Shown piece by piece: positions 7,744 through 15,160 of a DNA stretch of 64,000 nt (its first letter is position 1; each line of letters begins with the position of its first letter). Position numbers and translations under genes: made by a program. Source of the stretch: Sphingobacterium thalpophilum (GTDB taxonomy: Bacteria > Bacteroidota > Bacteroidia > Sphingobacteriales > Sphingobacteriaceae); NCBI GenBank assembly GCA_945868825.1, contig CAMBMM010000003.1:62001-126000 (forward strand), given 5' to 3'. The notes beneath the pieces were generated by a model. That model did no database searches, was not told where the DNA came from, and was given only the letters and a program-made list of their open reading frames with translations.

Positions 7744-8655
7744 ATGCAAAAGCTAGCCCCCATCGCTTTATTTGTGTACAACAGACCGGAGCATACCCGC
7801 CGTACGCTTCAGTTTTTACAGCAAAACGAGTTGGCAGCCGATTCTTGTTTATTTATTTTTTCGGACGGTCCAAAAAACGCCAAACAAGCCGAAAAAGTGG
7901 CTGAAGTGCGGGCTTTAATTAAGCAAGTAGAGGGCTTTCAATCGGTTGAGATTATTGAGCGGAGTAACAATTTAGGTTTGGCCAATTCGGTTATTAGCGG
8001 CGTTAGTCTGCTCATGGAACAATTTGGTCGGGCGATTGTTTTTGAAGACGATTTAATTACCTCTCCGTATACCTTACGTTATTTTAACGATGCTTTAGCC
8101 CGCTACCAAAACGAAGAAAAGGTGATGCATATTGGAGCGTATATGTATCCTTTGCCTCTTCCCGAATCGGAGCAATTACCCGAAACCTTCTTTTTTAGAG
8201 CAGCCACCAGTTGGGGTTGGGCAACTTGGGCTCGGGCTTGGCAACAATTTAATCCCGATGTAGAAGCGCTCATGAAGCAATTTGATGTCGAACAAAAACA
8301 CCAATTTTCTATTGAAGGCAGCATGAATTTTTGGAAACAAATGCAGGAGCTAAAGGCCAGAAGAAATAATTCGTGGGCCATTCGTTGGTATGCTTCTATC
8401 TTTTTAAAAGGAGGACTCACCTTAAATCCAGCACATTCATTGGTGAGTAATATTGGCCACGATGGCAGTGGCGTGCATTCGGGTATCAACGAAATTTATA
8501 ATGTGTCCATCCATCCAAAGCCCGTTAAACACTTTCCGGAGCTTATTGCAGAACATGTAGGGGCCTATGACCTCATAAAAGCCTTTTTGAAAAATAGAAA
8601 AGGAAATCTATGGCAAAGGGGTTTACGCTACTTAAATCAACACTTACGTATCTAA
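7744..8655 (+). CDS. GT-A fold glycosyltransferase (nucleotide-diphospho-sugar transferase)
   Basis: 303 residues. The N-terminus PIALFVYNRPEHTRRTLQFL is the start of GT-A enzymes of the type often annotated as sugar transferase or HlpA-like; IVFEDDLITSP (near residue 98) carries the acidic metal-binding cluster corresponding to DxD, and WGWATWARAW is a family-typical aromatic block. It probably adds one sugar to the repeat unit made by this island. Donor and linkage are unknown. Its 3' end overlaps by four bases the stop of the convergent methyltransferase gene. Confidence 0.75.
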   Translation: MQKLAPIALFVYNRPEHTRRTLQFLQQNELAADSCLFIFSDGPKNAKQAEKVAEVRALIKQVEGFQSVEIIERSNNLGLANSVISGVSLLMEQFGRAIVFEDDLITSPYTLRYFNDALARYQNEEKVMHIGAYMYPLPLPESEQLPETFFFRAATSWGWATWARAWQQFNPDVEALMKQFDVEQKHQFSIEGSMNFWKQMQELKARRNNSWAIRWYASIFLKGGLTLNPAHSLVSNIGHDGSGVHSGINEIYNVSIHPKPVKHFPELIAEHVGAYDLIKAFLKNRKGNLWQRGLRYLNQHLRI

Positions 8656-9404
8656 TTTTTTTCAGCCACTACTAAAATATAGGGCGATAAAGCCTTACTA
8701 TCAAATGGGAATAGTTTACTCCATACCTTACCCAACAACCAAATTGCTTTTACAATTATTTTGGCTCCCGTCGATTGGCTTTCTTTTTTTTCTAACCAAA
8801 CACTAAATTTTCCATAATAGCCGGCTTCTACTACTACTAAGCCTAATTCTTCTAGTAAAGAGCGCAATAGCTGCGGATCCATGCAATCTAGTTCGTGTTT
8901 CTCGTAGTTTTCTTTATCGAATGTTTTTTGTACCCAGCCATTAATCCCTCTAAAATTAGGTAGAGTAACAACCAAACTGCTGCCGGCTTTCATAAATTGA
9001 ACGTGACTGGCTAAAATATCTCGGGTATCTTTAAAATGCTCAATCAATCCGCACGATAACACTAAATCATAAGTAGTATTGGGTGTATAGGCGAATAAAT
9101 CGGTTTCTATAATTTCAATATCCGATGGTGCTAATGCATTGGCTTGGCAAAGTTGTTTAATAAGACCCGGATGAATAAAATAATCGAGTAAAGTGGCATT
9201 TTTAATACCAAGGTGTTTTTTTAAGAAAACGGTGTAATAGCCCGGAAAACCACCCAACTCAATGGCGCTTTCAATCCCTTTAGCCTCCGAAATACGTTTA
9301 AAAATTTCGTGAAAAAGATAATTTTTAGGAATGGAACAGGCAATATCGGTTTTCGATTCCCAATAGCTGGTCCAAAACGCTCGGTCGGTTAATTCATTAG
9401 CCAT
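8652..9404 (-). CDS. Class I SAM-dependent methyltransferase, inverted in the polysaccharide island
   Basis: 250 residues from the ATG at 9404; the frame is open to 9449, but those codons carry no family sequence and the later Met (ANELTDRAFWTSYW) gives a better start. Motif I is AIELGGFPGYYTVFL; LVLSCGLIEHFKDTRDIL and a V(V)TLPNFRG block follow as in Methyltransf_11/23 enzymes of glycan clusters. It is the only gene of the island on the minus strand, sitting between two plus-strand glycosyltransferases, which suggests insertion or inversion. No promoter was recognised in the 71-nt divergent gap. Confidence 0.78.
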   Translation of the reverse strand: MANELTDRAFWTSYWESKTDIACSIPKNYLFHEIFKRISEAKGIESAIELGGFPGYYTVFLKKHLGIKNATLLDYFIHPGLIKQLCQANALAPSDIEIIETDLFAYTPNTTYDLVLSCGLIEHFKDTRDILASHVQFMKAGSSLVVTLPNFRGINGWVQKTFDKENYEKHELDCMDPQLLRSLLEELGLVVVEAGYYGKFSVWLEKKESQSTGAKIIVKAIWLLGKVWSKLFPFDSKALSPYILVVAEKN

Positions 9405-9461
9405 AACGCTAAAATAAACATTATTGAGCGCTTTAAACCGGGTAAACAAGGTATAATTATG

Positions 9462-9469
9462 TATTTTTG
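9462..9469 (+). promoter_or_regulatory. -7 box of the GT4 gene
   Basis: TATTTTTG is a perfect TAnnTTTG, 6 nt before the TTG start at 9476. It overlaps the more upstream TTG at 9467, which argues against that codon as the start. No TTG is seen at the usual -33 distance. Confidence 0.42.
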
Positions 9470-9475
9470 ATTGTT

Positions 9476-10729
9476 TTGAAAGTTGTACATCTAAATAGCT
9501 ACGAAAATAATGGTGGGGCAGGTCGTGCTGCTAGCCGCTTAGTTGGTGCTTTACAACAGGAAGGGCTCGACGCCAGCCTATGGGTAAATTATTCTTTTGA
9601 AGCCCAAGCCAGCCAATACAACTTTTCTAAGGCATTACTGCCAAATTTTTTTACAGCTGTTCAAATTATTATAGAAAGAATACTCACTAAAACAAGGATA
9701 AAGTCTGTTAAAACACCTTTCTCTATTCCTTTTTTCGGGAAAGATATTAGTCGACATCCAGCTTTAAAAGAAGCCGATATTATTCATCTCCATTGGATCA
9801 ATCATGCTTTTTTACGCCCCAAAGATCTGGCCAAACTACAAAAACTAAATAAACCAATTGTATGGACTTTTCACGATAGCAATGCCTTTACCGGCGGTTG
9901 CCATGTACGGTACGCCTGCACTCATTTTGAGCAGAGTTGCGGAAATTGTCCGATTGTAAAACTACCGGCCCCCCAAGATCTTTCTCATCATATTTGGAAG
10001 GCCAAAAAGCAAGCCTACACCGGTTTAGCGCTTCAGATAATTGCGCCAAGCCAATGGATGGCACAATCGGCCAAAAGAAGCGCTTTGTTTGCAGAATCTC
10101 CTATTCATATCATCCCAAATACATTAAATACTCAAGTTTTTAGCCCCTCAGATAAAGCGCTTGCTCGTGAAAAGCTCGGCCTACCTGCGCATACTTTTTT
10201 GATTTTGAGTGGCTTTATGCCTTCGGCAAACGATAAGCACAAAGGGGCCAATTTATTGGTAGAGGCCCTCGGTATTTTCGGGCAAAGCGATAGTGCAGAA
10301 TTGGTTATTTTTGGAAATCGTACGGCCGGTGATTTACCCGTTTTTAACCTAAATACTATCTTTTTAGGAACAATTAATGAGGAAAAAAAACTAGCACTCT
10401 GCTACGCCGCCGCCGACGTGTTTGTGACCCCATCTATTGAAGATAATTTGCCCAACACCGTGCTAGAAAGTTTAGCTTGCGGTACCCCCGTGGTGGCCTT
10501 TACTACCGGAGGTATTCCCGATATGGTTGTCCACCAAAAAAATGGCTATTTGGCAAAAGGCACTTCCCCGGAAGAGCTAGCCCAAGGCTTGGCTTGGGTT
10601 AAAAACCATGTAAACAAAACGGCCTTATCTGAAGCAGCTAGGCAAACCGTACTAAGCAAATTCTCCGAATCGGTGGTGGCGCAACAACACATCAAATTGT
10701 ATCAATCTATTCTTAACAGCCGTGCATAA
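9476..10729 (+). CDS. Family 4 glycosyltransferase (GT-B fold)
   Basis: 417 residues from the TTG at 9476 (LKVVHLNSYENNGGAGRAA); the TTG at 9467 lies inside the -7 box. N-terminal domain: donor-family opening GGAGRAA. Residues around 145-165 carry GGCHVRYACTHFEQSCGNCP, a cysteine set seen in a subgroup of capsule GT4 enzymes. The C-terminal domain has the E-x7-E donor-binding motif in PSIEDNLPNTVLESLACGTP, followed by VVAFTTGGIPDMV. It is probably retaining, acting on a lipid-linked acceptor at the inner membrane. It overlaps the next gene by eight bases. Confidence 0.88.
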   Translation: MKVVHLNSYENNGGAGRAASRLVGALQQEGLDASLWVNYSFEAQASQYNFSKALLPNFFTAVQIIIERILTKTRIKSVKTPFSIPFFGKDISRHPALKEADIIHLHWINHAFLRPKDLAKLQKLNKPIVWTFHDSNAFTGGCHVRYACTHFEQSCGNCPIVKLPAPQDLSHHIWKAKKQAYTGLALQIIAPSQWMAQSAKRSALFAESPIHIIPNTLNTQVFSPSDKALAREKLGLPAHTFLILSGFMPSANDKHKGANLLVEALGIFGQSDSAELVIFGNRTAGDLPVFNLNTIFLGTINEEKKLALCYAAADVFVTPSIEDNLPNTVLESLACGTPVVAFTTGGIPDMVVHQKNGYLAKGTSPEELAQGLAWVKNHVNKTALSEAARQTVLSKFSESVVAQQHIKLYQSILNSRA

Positions 10730-11474
10730 ACCTACACTCTCTATCATCACCATTGTGTATAATAACGTTCGCGATATTGAACGTACTATGCTTTCTGTGC
10801 TCAATCAAAGTTATGCCCACATAGAATACATTGTGGTAGATGGGGCCTCTAGCGACGGCACCTTAAAGGTTATCCAACGTTATCAGGATAGATTATCAAA
10901 TTTGGTATCTGAAAAAGATGCCGGCATTTACGATGCCATGAATAAAGGCTTGGCTTTGGCTAACGGCGACTATGTATTGTTCATGAATTCGGGCGATGAA
11001 TTGTATGCCAGCGATACGGTTGAAAATGTATTTTCTACTGCTCCCGATGCCGATATTTATTATGGCGAAACCGAAATGTATAACGAGGCTTGGCAAAGTA
11101 TAGGCAAACGCAGACATAGTGTACCTGAAAAATTTACCTGGAAAAGTTTTCGCTTTGGAATGACTATTAGTCATCAAGCTATTTATATCCGCAGAACCTT
11201 AACCGAACCTTACGATAGGCAGTATGAATTAAGTGCTGATATTGATTGGATTTTAACTGCGGCCAAAAAAGCTAAAACTTCGGTAAAAGTATCGGGTTAT
11301 GTGGCTAAGTATTTAGTGGGTGGCATGTCTAAAAAAAGACATCAACAAAGTTTAAAAGAGCGTTTTGCAATTTTCATGAAGCATTATGGGGTACTACCTA
11401 ACCTGTTTAATCACGTAGTAATTGCGGCAAAACTTTCATTTTATTATCTCCGCTACGGCCGATCGAACGATTAA
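10722..11474 (+). CDS. Family 2 glycosyltransferase (WcaE-like)
   Basis: 250 residues from a GTG that overlaps the preceding gene. GT2 GT-A signatures: LSIITIVYNNVRDIERTMLS, then VVDGASSDGTL, EKDAGIYDAMNKGLALA and the metal-binding area YVLFMNSGDEL. DAGIYDAMNKG is characteristic of the WcaE/colanic-acid type. ELSADIDWIL supplies the ED/DxW-like catalytic region. It is the last gene of the polysaccharide island and is followed at once by a strong bidirectional terminator. Confidence 0.87.
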   Translation: MHKPTLSIITIVYNNVRDIERTMLSVLNQSYAHIEYIVVDGASSDGTLKVIQRYQDRLSNLVSEKDAGIYDAMNKGLALANGDYVLFMNSGDELYASDTVENVFSTAPDADIYYGETEMYNEAWQSIGKRRHSVPEKFTWKSFRFGMTISHQAIYIRRTLTEPYDRQYELSADIDWILTAAKKAKTSVKVSGYVAKYLVGGMSKKRHQQSLKERFAIFMKHYGVLPNLFNHVVIAAKLSFYYLRYGRSND

Positions 11475-11475
11475 T

Positions 11476-11505
11476 AAAAAAGCCCCCGAATATTCGGGGG
11501 CTTTT
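11476..11505. terminator. Bidirectional terminator between GT2 and yfhO-like genes
   Basis: AAAAGCCCCCGAA at 11478-11490 pairs perfectly with TTCGGGGGCTTTT at 11493-11505 around a 2-nt spacer. It has A-runs on one side and T-runs on the other, so it can serve both convergent genes. The core is almost identical to the terminator at 60734-60764. Confidence 0.9.
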
Positions 11506-11526
11506 GTGTGTGTAGTCTATTTAGTC

Positions 11527-13986
11527 TTAAGCCTCTTCCGCTTTGCGGTTTTTATATATAACAAAACCCAATAAAGCCACTAATAACACCGAGGCTAGGA
11601 GCGATATTTTTTCTCCCAAAATATAAGAAGTGGGTTCAAACTTAAATTCTAGGGTATGGTTTCCTCCCGGCAATGCGGCGGCACGTAAAATGTAATTGGC
11701 CCTGAAATACGGAATTTCTTCTCCATCCACATAGGCTTTCCAGCCTTTATCGTACCAAATTTCAGAAAATACAGCAATCATATCTTTACCAATAGAGTAG
11801 CTATAGGTTAAATGATCTGGACGGTAGTTGGTAAGTTTTATACTCCCGTTCGGATCAAAACCTACTTTTTTGGTATCTATTAACGATTTAAACTCATTAC
11901 CCACAAAGGCCTCTTTTCTCGGATCGAAGCTGCTGATGGCGTTCATTTCCTCATCGGCACTTTTTACAAAGGTTACGTTGGGTACAAACCAAGCATTTCC
12001 GCAAGCGCTTTCGCGGCGTTCCATTTTTTGCGATTTGTTTTGCTCATCGTTACCAATAATGTATTTGGCGTTTAGCATGTCCAACACATCTTCATTAATA
12101 GCGTTGTTAAATTGCTTTTCTAATACTTCTTGGAAACGTTTTAGTTTGGCCGCATGGTAACCACCTACAGATTTGTGAAAGTAGCTGGTGCTGGCATTGT
12201 TAAATGTCTGAACACTCAAATCAAACACCCGGTAATTCAGACTAGTATCTCTTAAAATAAATTGATTTACTTCACGAGCTTGGAATTGTTGGGTGAGGGC
12301 TGCCTGATCAACAAAATTATCGTTGTTTAAATAGCGTTTATTTACGCCCCACATATCTACCAATATGACAACAGCCAATAAGGCGGTAGCTGTTCCGGAA
12401 CTCAGTTTTTGCTTAATTAATGCCCAAAGCAAACCAGCTCCAATGGCCACAAAAACGAGTGATCTAAATACATCGCTACGAGCTAGGCTTATGCGGTCAT
12501 TTACCAAGCCTTGCGCAATGCTTTCAGCAAAGCTGCGGTCGCCACCAGTAATTTGCGACAATTGGTCTATTAATTGGCTATGGCCTGCTGTTTGAAAACT
12601 GAAAAATAAGCTCGGAGCAGCTGCCAACATTGCTAATAAACTCAGCGTGCCGTAGGCTGCGTATTGCACTTTCTTCAGTAATTTTTGTTTGTCTTCTTTA
12701 CTATCTATAAGCTCTTGCACAGTCAGTACAGCTAACACAGGAACCAAAAATCCGGCAATGACCAGAATAGATTCTACGGCTCTAAACTTATTGTAAAGTG
12801 GAAAGTACTGGAAGAAAATATCGGACACCAATGGCCAATTTTTACCAAAAGCTAAGAATATACTTAATAGGGTGGCTGTAAAAATCCACCATTTGGTGCG
12901 ACCTTTTACCACAAATAAACCTACTATAAATAAGAAGCAAACAATGGCCCCAAAATAAAACGGACCCGAGGTGAATGGTTTTTCTCCCCAATAGGAAGGT
13001 AGCTGTTTAGAGAATTCCAATGCTTGTTCTGCTGGTACACCCTTATCGGTTAAGGTTTTAACTACTGCACCATCTTCGGGCAGAGGAGTATTGCTAGCGC
13101 CGCCATAAAAATTAGGTATTAAAAAGGTAATATTTTCGCCTACACCTTGGCTCCATTGGTAGGCATATTCTTTATCTAAACCGTTACTTGGCGCCAATTG
13201 GTTGGTACTTAAATTTGATTTTCCACGGATAGATTCCTTACCAAATTCGTAGGTGGTCCAAAGCATGCTTGCATTTACGGCAACAGCCAATACTAGAGCC
13301 GCCACTAAATAGGCAGCAGGCTTAAGCAATTCTTTTACGGTTTTGTTTCTAATGGCGTTTACCAATTCAAATCCTATAAAAACTAAAATGGCTATAAATA
13401 GGTAATAGGTCATTTGAATATGGTTAGACCTAATTTCTAATGCCAATGCAATGGCCGTAATAGTGGCACCCAAGAGGTATTTTCTGCGCAGGGTAAGCAG
13501 TATACCCGCTAAAATTGGTGCAAAAAAAGCTAAAGCCAACGCTTTGTTGCTGTGGCCAGCTTCAATAATAATAAAGTTATACGATGAAAATGCAAAGGCA
13601 ATGGCGCCAGCTGCGGCCAACCATGGTTTTACCCGCAACACCGAGAATAGTAAGTAGGCGCCCAATAAATACAATAAAACAGTATCTATTGGGTTAGGAA
13701 AAACGGTTTTAAAAAACGAAATCACGTAGGTAGTAACGTTGTACGGATATTGTACCCAAATTTGGTACGAAGGCATTCCGCCGAACATCGAATTTGTCCA
13801 AAGCGGTGCTTTACCATCAAGGGCTTTAAAGTCCATGATTTCTTTTTGCATGCCTTTTGCCTGCAAAACATCTTGTTGATACAATCCTTTGCCTTGTATG
13901 GCCGGGCTAAAATAAACCAAGCATAACAAAAGGAAAATGCCAATAATTAGTAAATGATTGGCGTTGCGTTTAAACCAGTTGCTCAT
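11527..13986 (-). CDS. YfhO-family multi-span membrane protein
   Basis: 819 residues. A YfhO/GT-C-like layout: about 12 to 14 membrane helices through roughly residue 530, interrupted by a large periplasmic loop, then a soluble C-terminal domain of about 230 residues and a last helix before the basic tail YKNRKAEEA. Readable signatures are GKGLYQQDVLQAKGMQKEI near residue 32, and PLWTNSMFGGMPSYQIW, found in Bacteroidota YfhO proteins. Family members are proposed to glycosylate lipoteichoic acid or other lipid-linked polymers in Firmicutes; the Bacteroidota role is not known. Its position next to the polysaccharide island suggests surface glycan decoration. It has its own promoter at 14006-14038. 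Confidence 0.82.
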   Translation of the reverse strand: MSNWFKRNANHLLIIGIFLLLCLVYFSPAIQGKGLYQQDVLQAKGMQKEIMDFKALDGKAPLWTNSMFGGMPSYQIWVQYPYNVTTYVISFFKTVFPNPIDTVLLYLLGAYLLFSVLRVKPWLAAAGAIAFAFSSYNFIIIEAGHSNKALALAFFAPILAGILLTLRRKYLLGATITAIALALEIRSNHIQMTYYLFIAILVFIGFELVNAIRNKTVKELLKPAAYLVAALVLAVAVNASMLWTTYEFGKESIRGKSNLSTNQLAPSNGLDKEYAYQWSQGVGENITFLIPNFYGGASNTPLPEDGAVVKTLTDKGVPAEQALEFSKQLPSYWGEKPFTSGPFYFGAIVCFLFIVGLFVVKGRTKWWIFTATLLSIFLAFGKNWPLVSDIFFQYFPLYNKFRAVESILVIAGFLVPVLAVLTVQELIDSKEDKQKLLKKVQYAAYGTLSLLAMLAAAPSLFFSFQTAGHSQLIDQLSQITGGDRSFAESIAQGLVNDRISLARSDVFRSLVFVAIGAGLLWALIKQKLSSGTATALLAVVILVDMWGVNKRYLNNDNFVDQAALTQQFQAREVNQFILRDTSLNYRVFDLSVQTFNNASTSYFHKSVGGYHAAKLKRFQEVLEKQFNNAINEDVLDMLNAKYIIGNDEQNKSQKMERRESACGNAWFVPNVTFVKSADEEMNAISSFDPRKEAFVGNEFKSLIDTKKVGFDPNGSIKLTNYRPDHLTYSYSIGKDMIAVFSEIWYDKGWKAYVDGEEIPYFRANYILRAAALPGGNHTLEFKFEPTSYILGEKISLLASVLLVALLGFVIYKNRKAEEA

Positions 13987-14005
13987 ATTTTCTATTTATA
14001 AAATC

Positions 14006-14038
14006 CAAAAATAGAAAAAAGCAGCATAGTAGCATCAA
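14006..14038 (-). promoter_or_regulatory. Promoter of the yfhO-like gene
   Basis: Minus strand: TTG (14038-14036), a 22-nt spacer, then a perfect TATTTTTG (14013-14006). The predicted start near 13999 leaves a leader of about 13 nt before the ATG at 13986. The -33 TTG lies in the inverted repeat at 14029-14050. Confidence 0.55.
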
Positions 14039-14050
14039 TCTAGATGCTAC
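14029..14050. repeat. Perfect 8-bp inverted repeat
   Basis: GTAGCATC (14029-14036), a 6-nt loop, GATGCTAC (14043-14050). It lies between the end of the DUF4834 gene and the yfhO-like promoter and overlaps the -33 element. On the minus strand the nearest T-run begins 8 nt beyond the stem, so it would be a weak terminator at best; an operator role is equally possible. Confidence 0.5.
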
Positions 14051-14067
14051 ATTCTGAGATTATTGAT

Positions 14068-14316
14068 TTAGTCTATTTCTTCGAAATCCACAAATTCGCC
14101 TGCCAAATCTTTTTTAGGCTTTTTGCCTTTTGGTGGCACGTAATCTACATGAATGCTGCCTTCGGGTTGTTTAGGGCTGCCTCCTTGGGCTTGCTCTGCT
14201 CTTTTTTGCAGTTTAGCAATCATACGTTTAAATACTAAAGGCAGGGCAATTCGGAGAATAATGCGGAGGAGCCACAGAATGAGAAAGAGGTAAAATAAAA
14301 ACCGTAATACTTCCAT
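14068..14316 (-). CDS. DUF4834 family small membrane protein
   Basis: 82 residues: one hydrophobic N-terminal helix (about residues 5-28, VLRFLFYLFLILWLLRIIL), a basic Gln/Lys stretch, a low-complexity GGSPKQPEG linker and a conserved tail HVDYVPP...AGEFVDFEEID. This matches the Bacteroidota-specific DUF4834 family. Function is unknown; the topology suggests an inner-membrane anchor with a cytoplasmic acidic tail. It has a TAnnTTTG box 18 nt upstream of the ATG. Confidence 0.8.
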   Translation of the reverse strand: MEVLRFLFYLFLILWLLRIILRIALPLVFKRMIAKLQKRAEQAQGGSPKQPEGSIHVDYVPPKGKKPKKDLAGEFVDFEEID

Positions 14317-14334
14317 TTGTTTTAAATCAGTTTA

Positions 14335-14342
14335 CAAATTTA
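14335..14342 (-). promoter_or_regulatory. -7 box of the DUF4834 gene
   Basis: Minus-strand TAAATTTG, a perfect TAnnTTTG, ending 18 nt before the ATG at 14316. No clear -33 TTG was found. Confidence 0.4.
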
Positions 14343-14379
14343 GACGATTTCTTCTGAAAAATGTTTCAGCCAGTCCGTT

Positions 14380-14577
14380 TTAGTCCTCAATAATTCCGAT
14401 TACTCGGCCAACCTGGCCATCTTCTAAACGCACTTTAATGCCTCTAGAGTGAAAAGACGAACTGGTGAGTAGGTCTTTTACCACCCCACGGGTGCGGGCG
14501 CCTGTACGTTGGTCTTTTTTTAAGATGATTTCGACCTCCAAGCCGGGGTACACATCGTTGCGGTTTTTTCCGTTCAT
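14380..14577 (-). CDS. ywbE: YwbE family protein (DUF2196)
   Basis: 65 residues, the whole length of the YwbE family. Signature segments: YPGLEVEIILKKDQRTGART, then RGVVKDLLTSS and HSRGIKVRLEDGQVGRVIGI. It is a small basic, beta-rich, KOW-like protein, predicted cytoplasmic, of unknown function; nucleic-acid binding is a guess from the fold. It lies upstream of DUF4834 on the same strand but each has its own -7 box, so they are probably separate short transcripts. Confidence 0.85.
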   Translation of the reverse strand: MNGKNRNDVYPGLEVEIILKKDQRTGARTRGVVKDLLTSSSFHSRGIKVRLEDGQVGRVIGIIED

Positions 14578-14590
14578 ATAATTGATTCTG

Positions 14591-14598
14591 CAAATTTA
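14591..14598 (-). promoter_or_regulatory. -7 box of ywbE
   Basis: Minus-strand TAAATTTG, a perfect TAnnTTTG, ending 13 nt before the ATG at 14577; the predicted transcript start is about 7 nt before the ATG. It is the same octamer as the DUF4834 box. Confidence 0.4.
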
Positions 14599-14622
14599 AC
14601 GTTATCGTATAAAACTATCGCT

Positions 14623-15111
14623 ATGAAAAATTTATTATGCTTACTAATGGCCCTAATGCTGGGGCTAGTTATGGCCGCTTGTAACAAGCAAGGGGACTTA
14701 GCCAATCAGCAAGAATTTCTGTTAAAAGCTCCAAGTGGAGTTACGATAGCAGCAAATTTTGATGATTTAATGAAAGTTGCGCTAGAAACAGTTTCTGAAA
14801 CTTCTGGATTGGAAATCACCAAAGTAGATTATTTACCCGTTAAAACTGGCTTCGTTGCCATTATTTGGTATAAAACCAAGGCTGGGGCTGCTGGTAATTT
14901 TGCCTATGTTCGGTACCCAAAAATTGAGTACAACGCAAAAAGACTAGTGGTTAAACGAGGAGGTGTTACAAGCCAATTAGTTAAAGGAGATATTACGGTA
15001 AGTTGCAATGGAAGTTGTGGTTGTGTAGTTAGTGGTGAAATTAAGCCCGATGGCACTATTACGTTTAGATGTGGTTGTTCTGATTGTACCACTACCATCA
15101 AAAACACCTAA
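14623..15111 (+). CDS. Cys-rich lipoprotein of unknown function
   Basis: 162 residues. The N-terminus is a lipoprotein signal with a lipobox ending AAC (Cys20), then a polar segment and an alpha/beta-looking middle region (FDDLMKVALETVSETSG...GFVAIIWYKTK). The last 45 residues hold six cysteines in the order SCNGSCGCVVSG and FRCGCSDC, which looks like a metal-binding or disulfide knuckle. I do not recognise the family. The gene stands alone, divergent from ywbE and convergent with uvrB, and ends in a hairpin at 15120-15160. The signal and Cys cluster are certain; metal binding is inference. Confidence 0.8.
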   Translation: MKNLLCLLMALMLGLVMAACNKQGDLANQQEFLLKAPSGVTIAANFDDLMKVALETVSETSGLEITKVDYLPVKTGFVAIIWYKTKAGAAGNFAYVRYPKIEYNAKRLVVKRGGVTSQLVKGDITVSCNGSCGCVVSGEIKPDGTITFRCGCSDCTTTIKNT

Positions 15112-15119
15112 ATTTTAGT

Positions 15120-15160
15120 GAAATGAGTTTCTTTTTTATGAAAAGGAAACTCGTTTCTTT
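15120..15160. terminator. Convergent terminator, lipoprotein gene / uvrB
   Basis: Arms GAAATGAGTTTC (15120-15131) and GAAACTCGTTTC (15146-15157) pair over 12 positions with one G-T wobble; a T-rich loop and trailing T follow. It sits between convergent stops and touches the last codon of uvrB. Confidence 0.72.
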
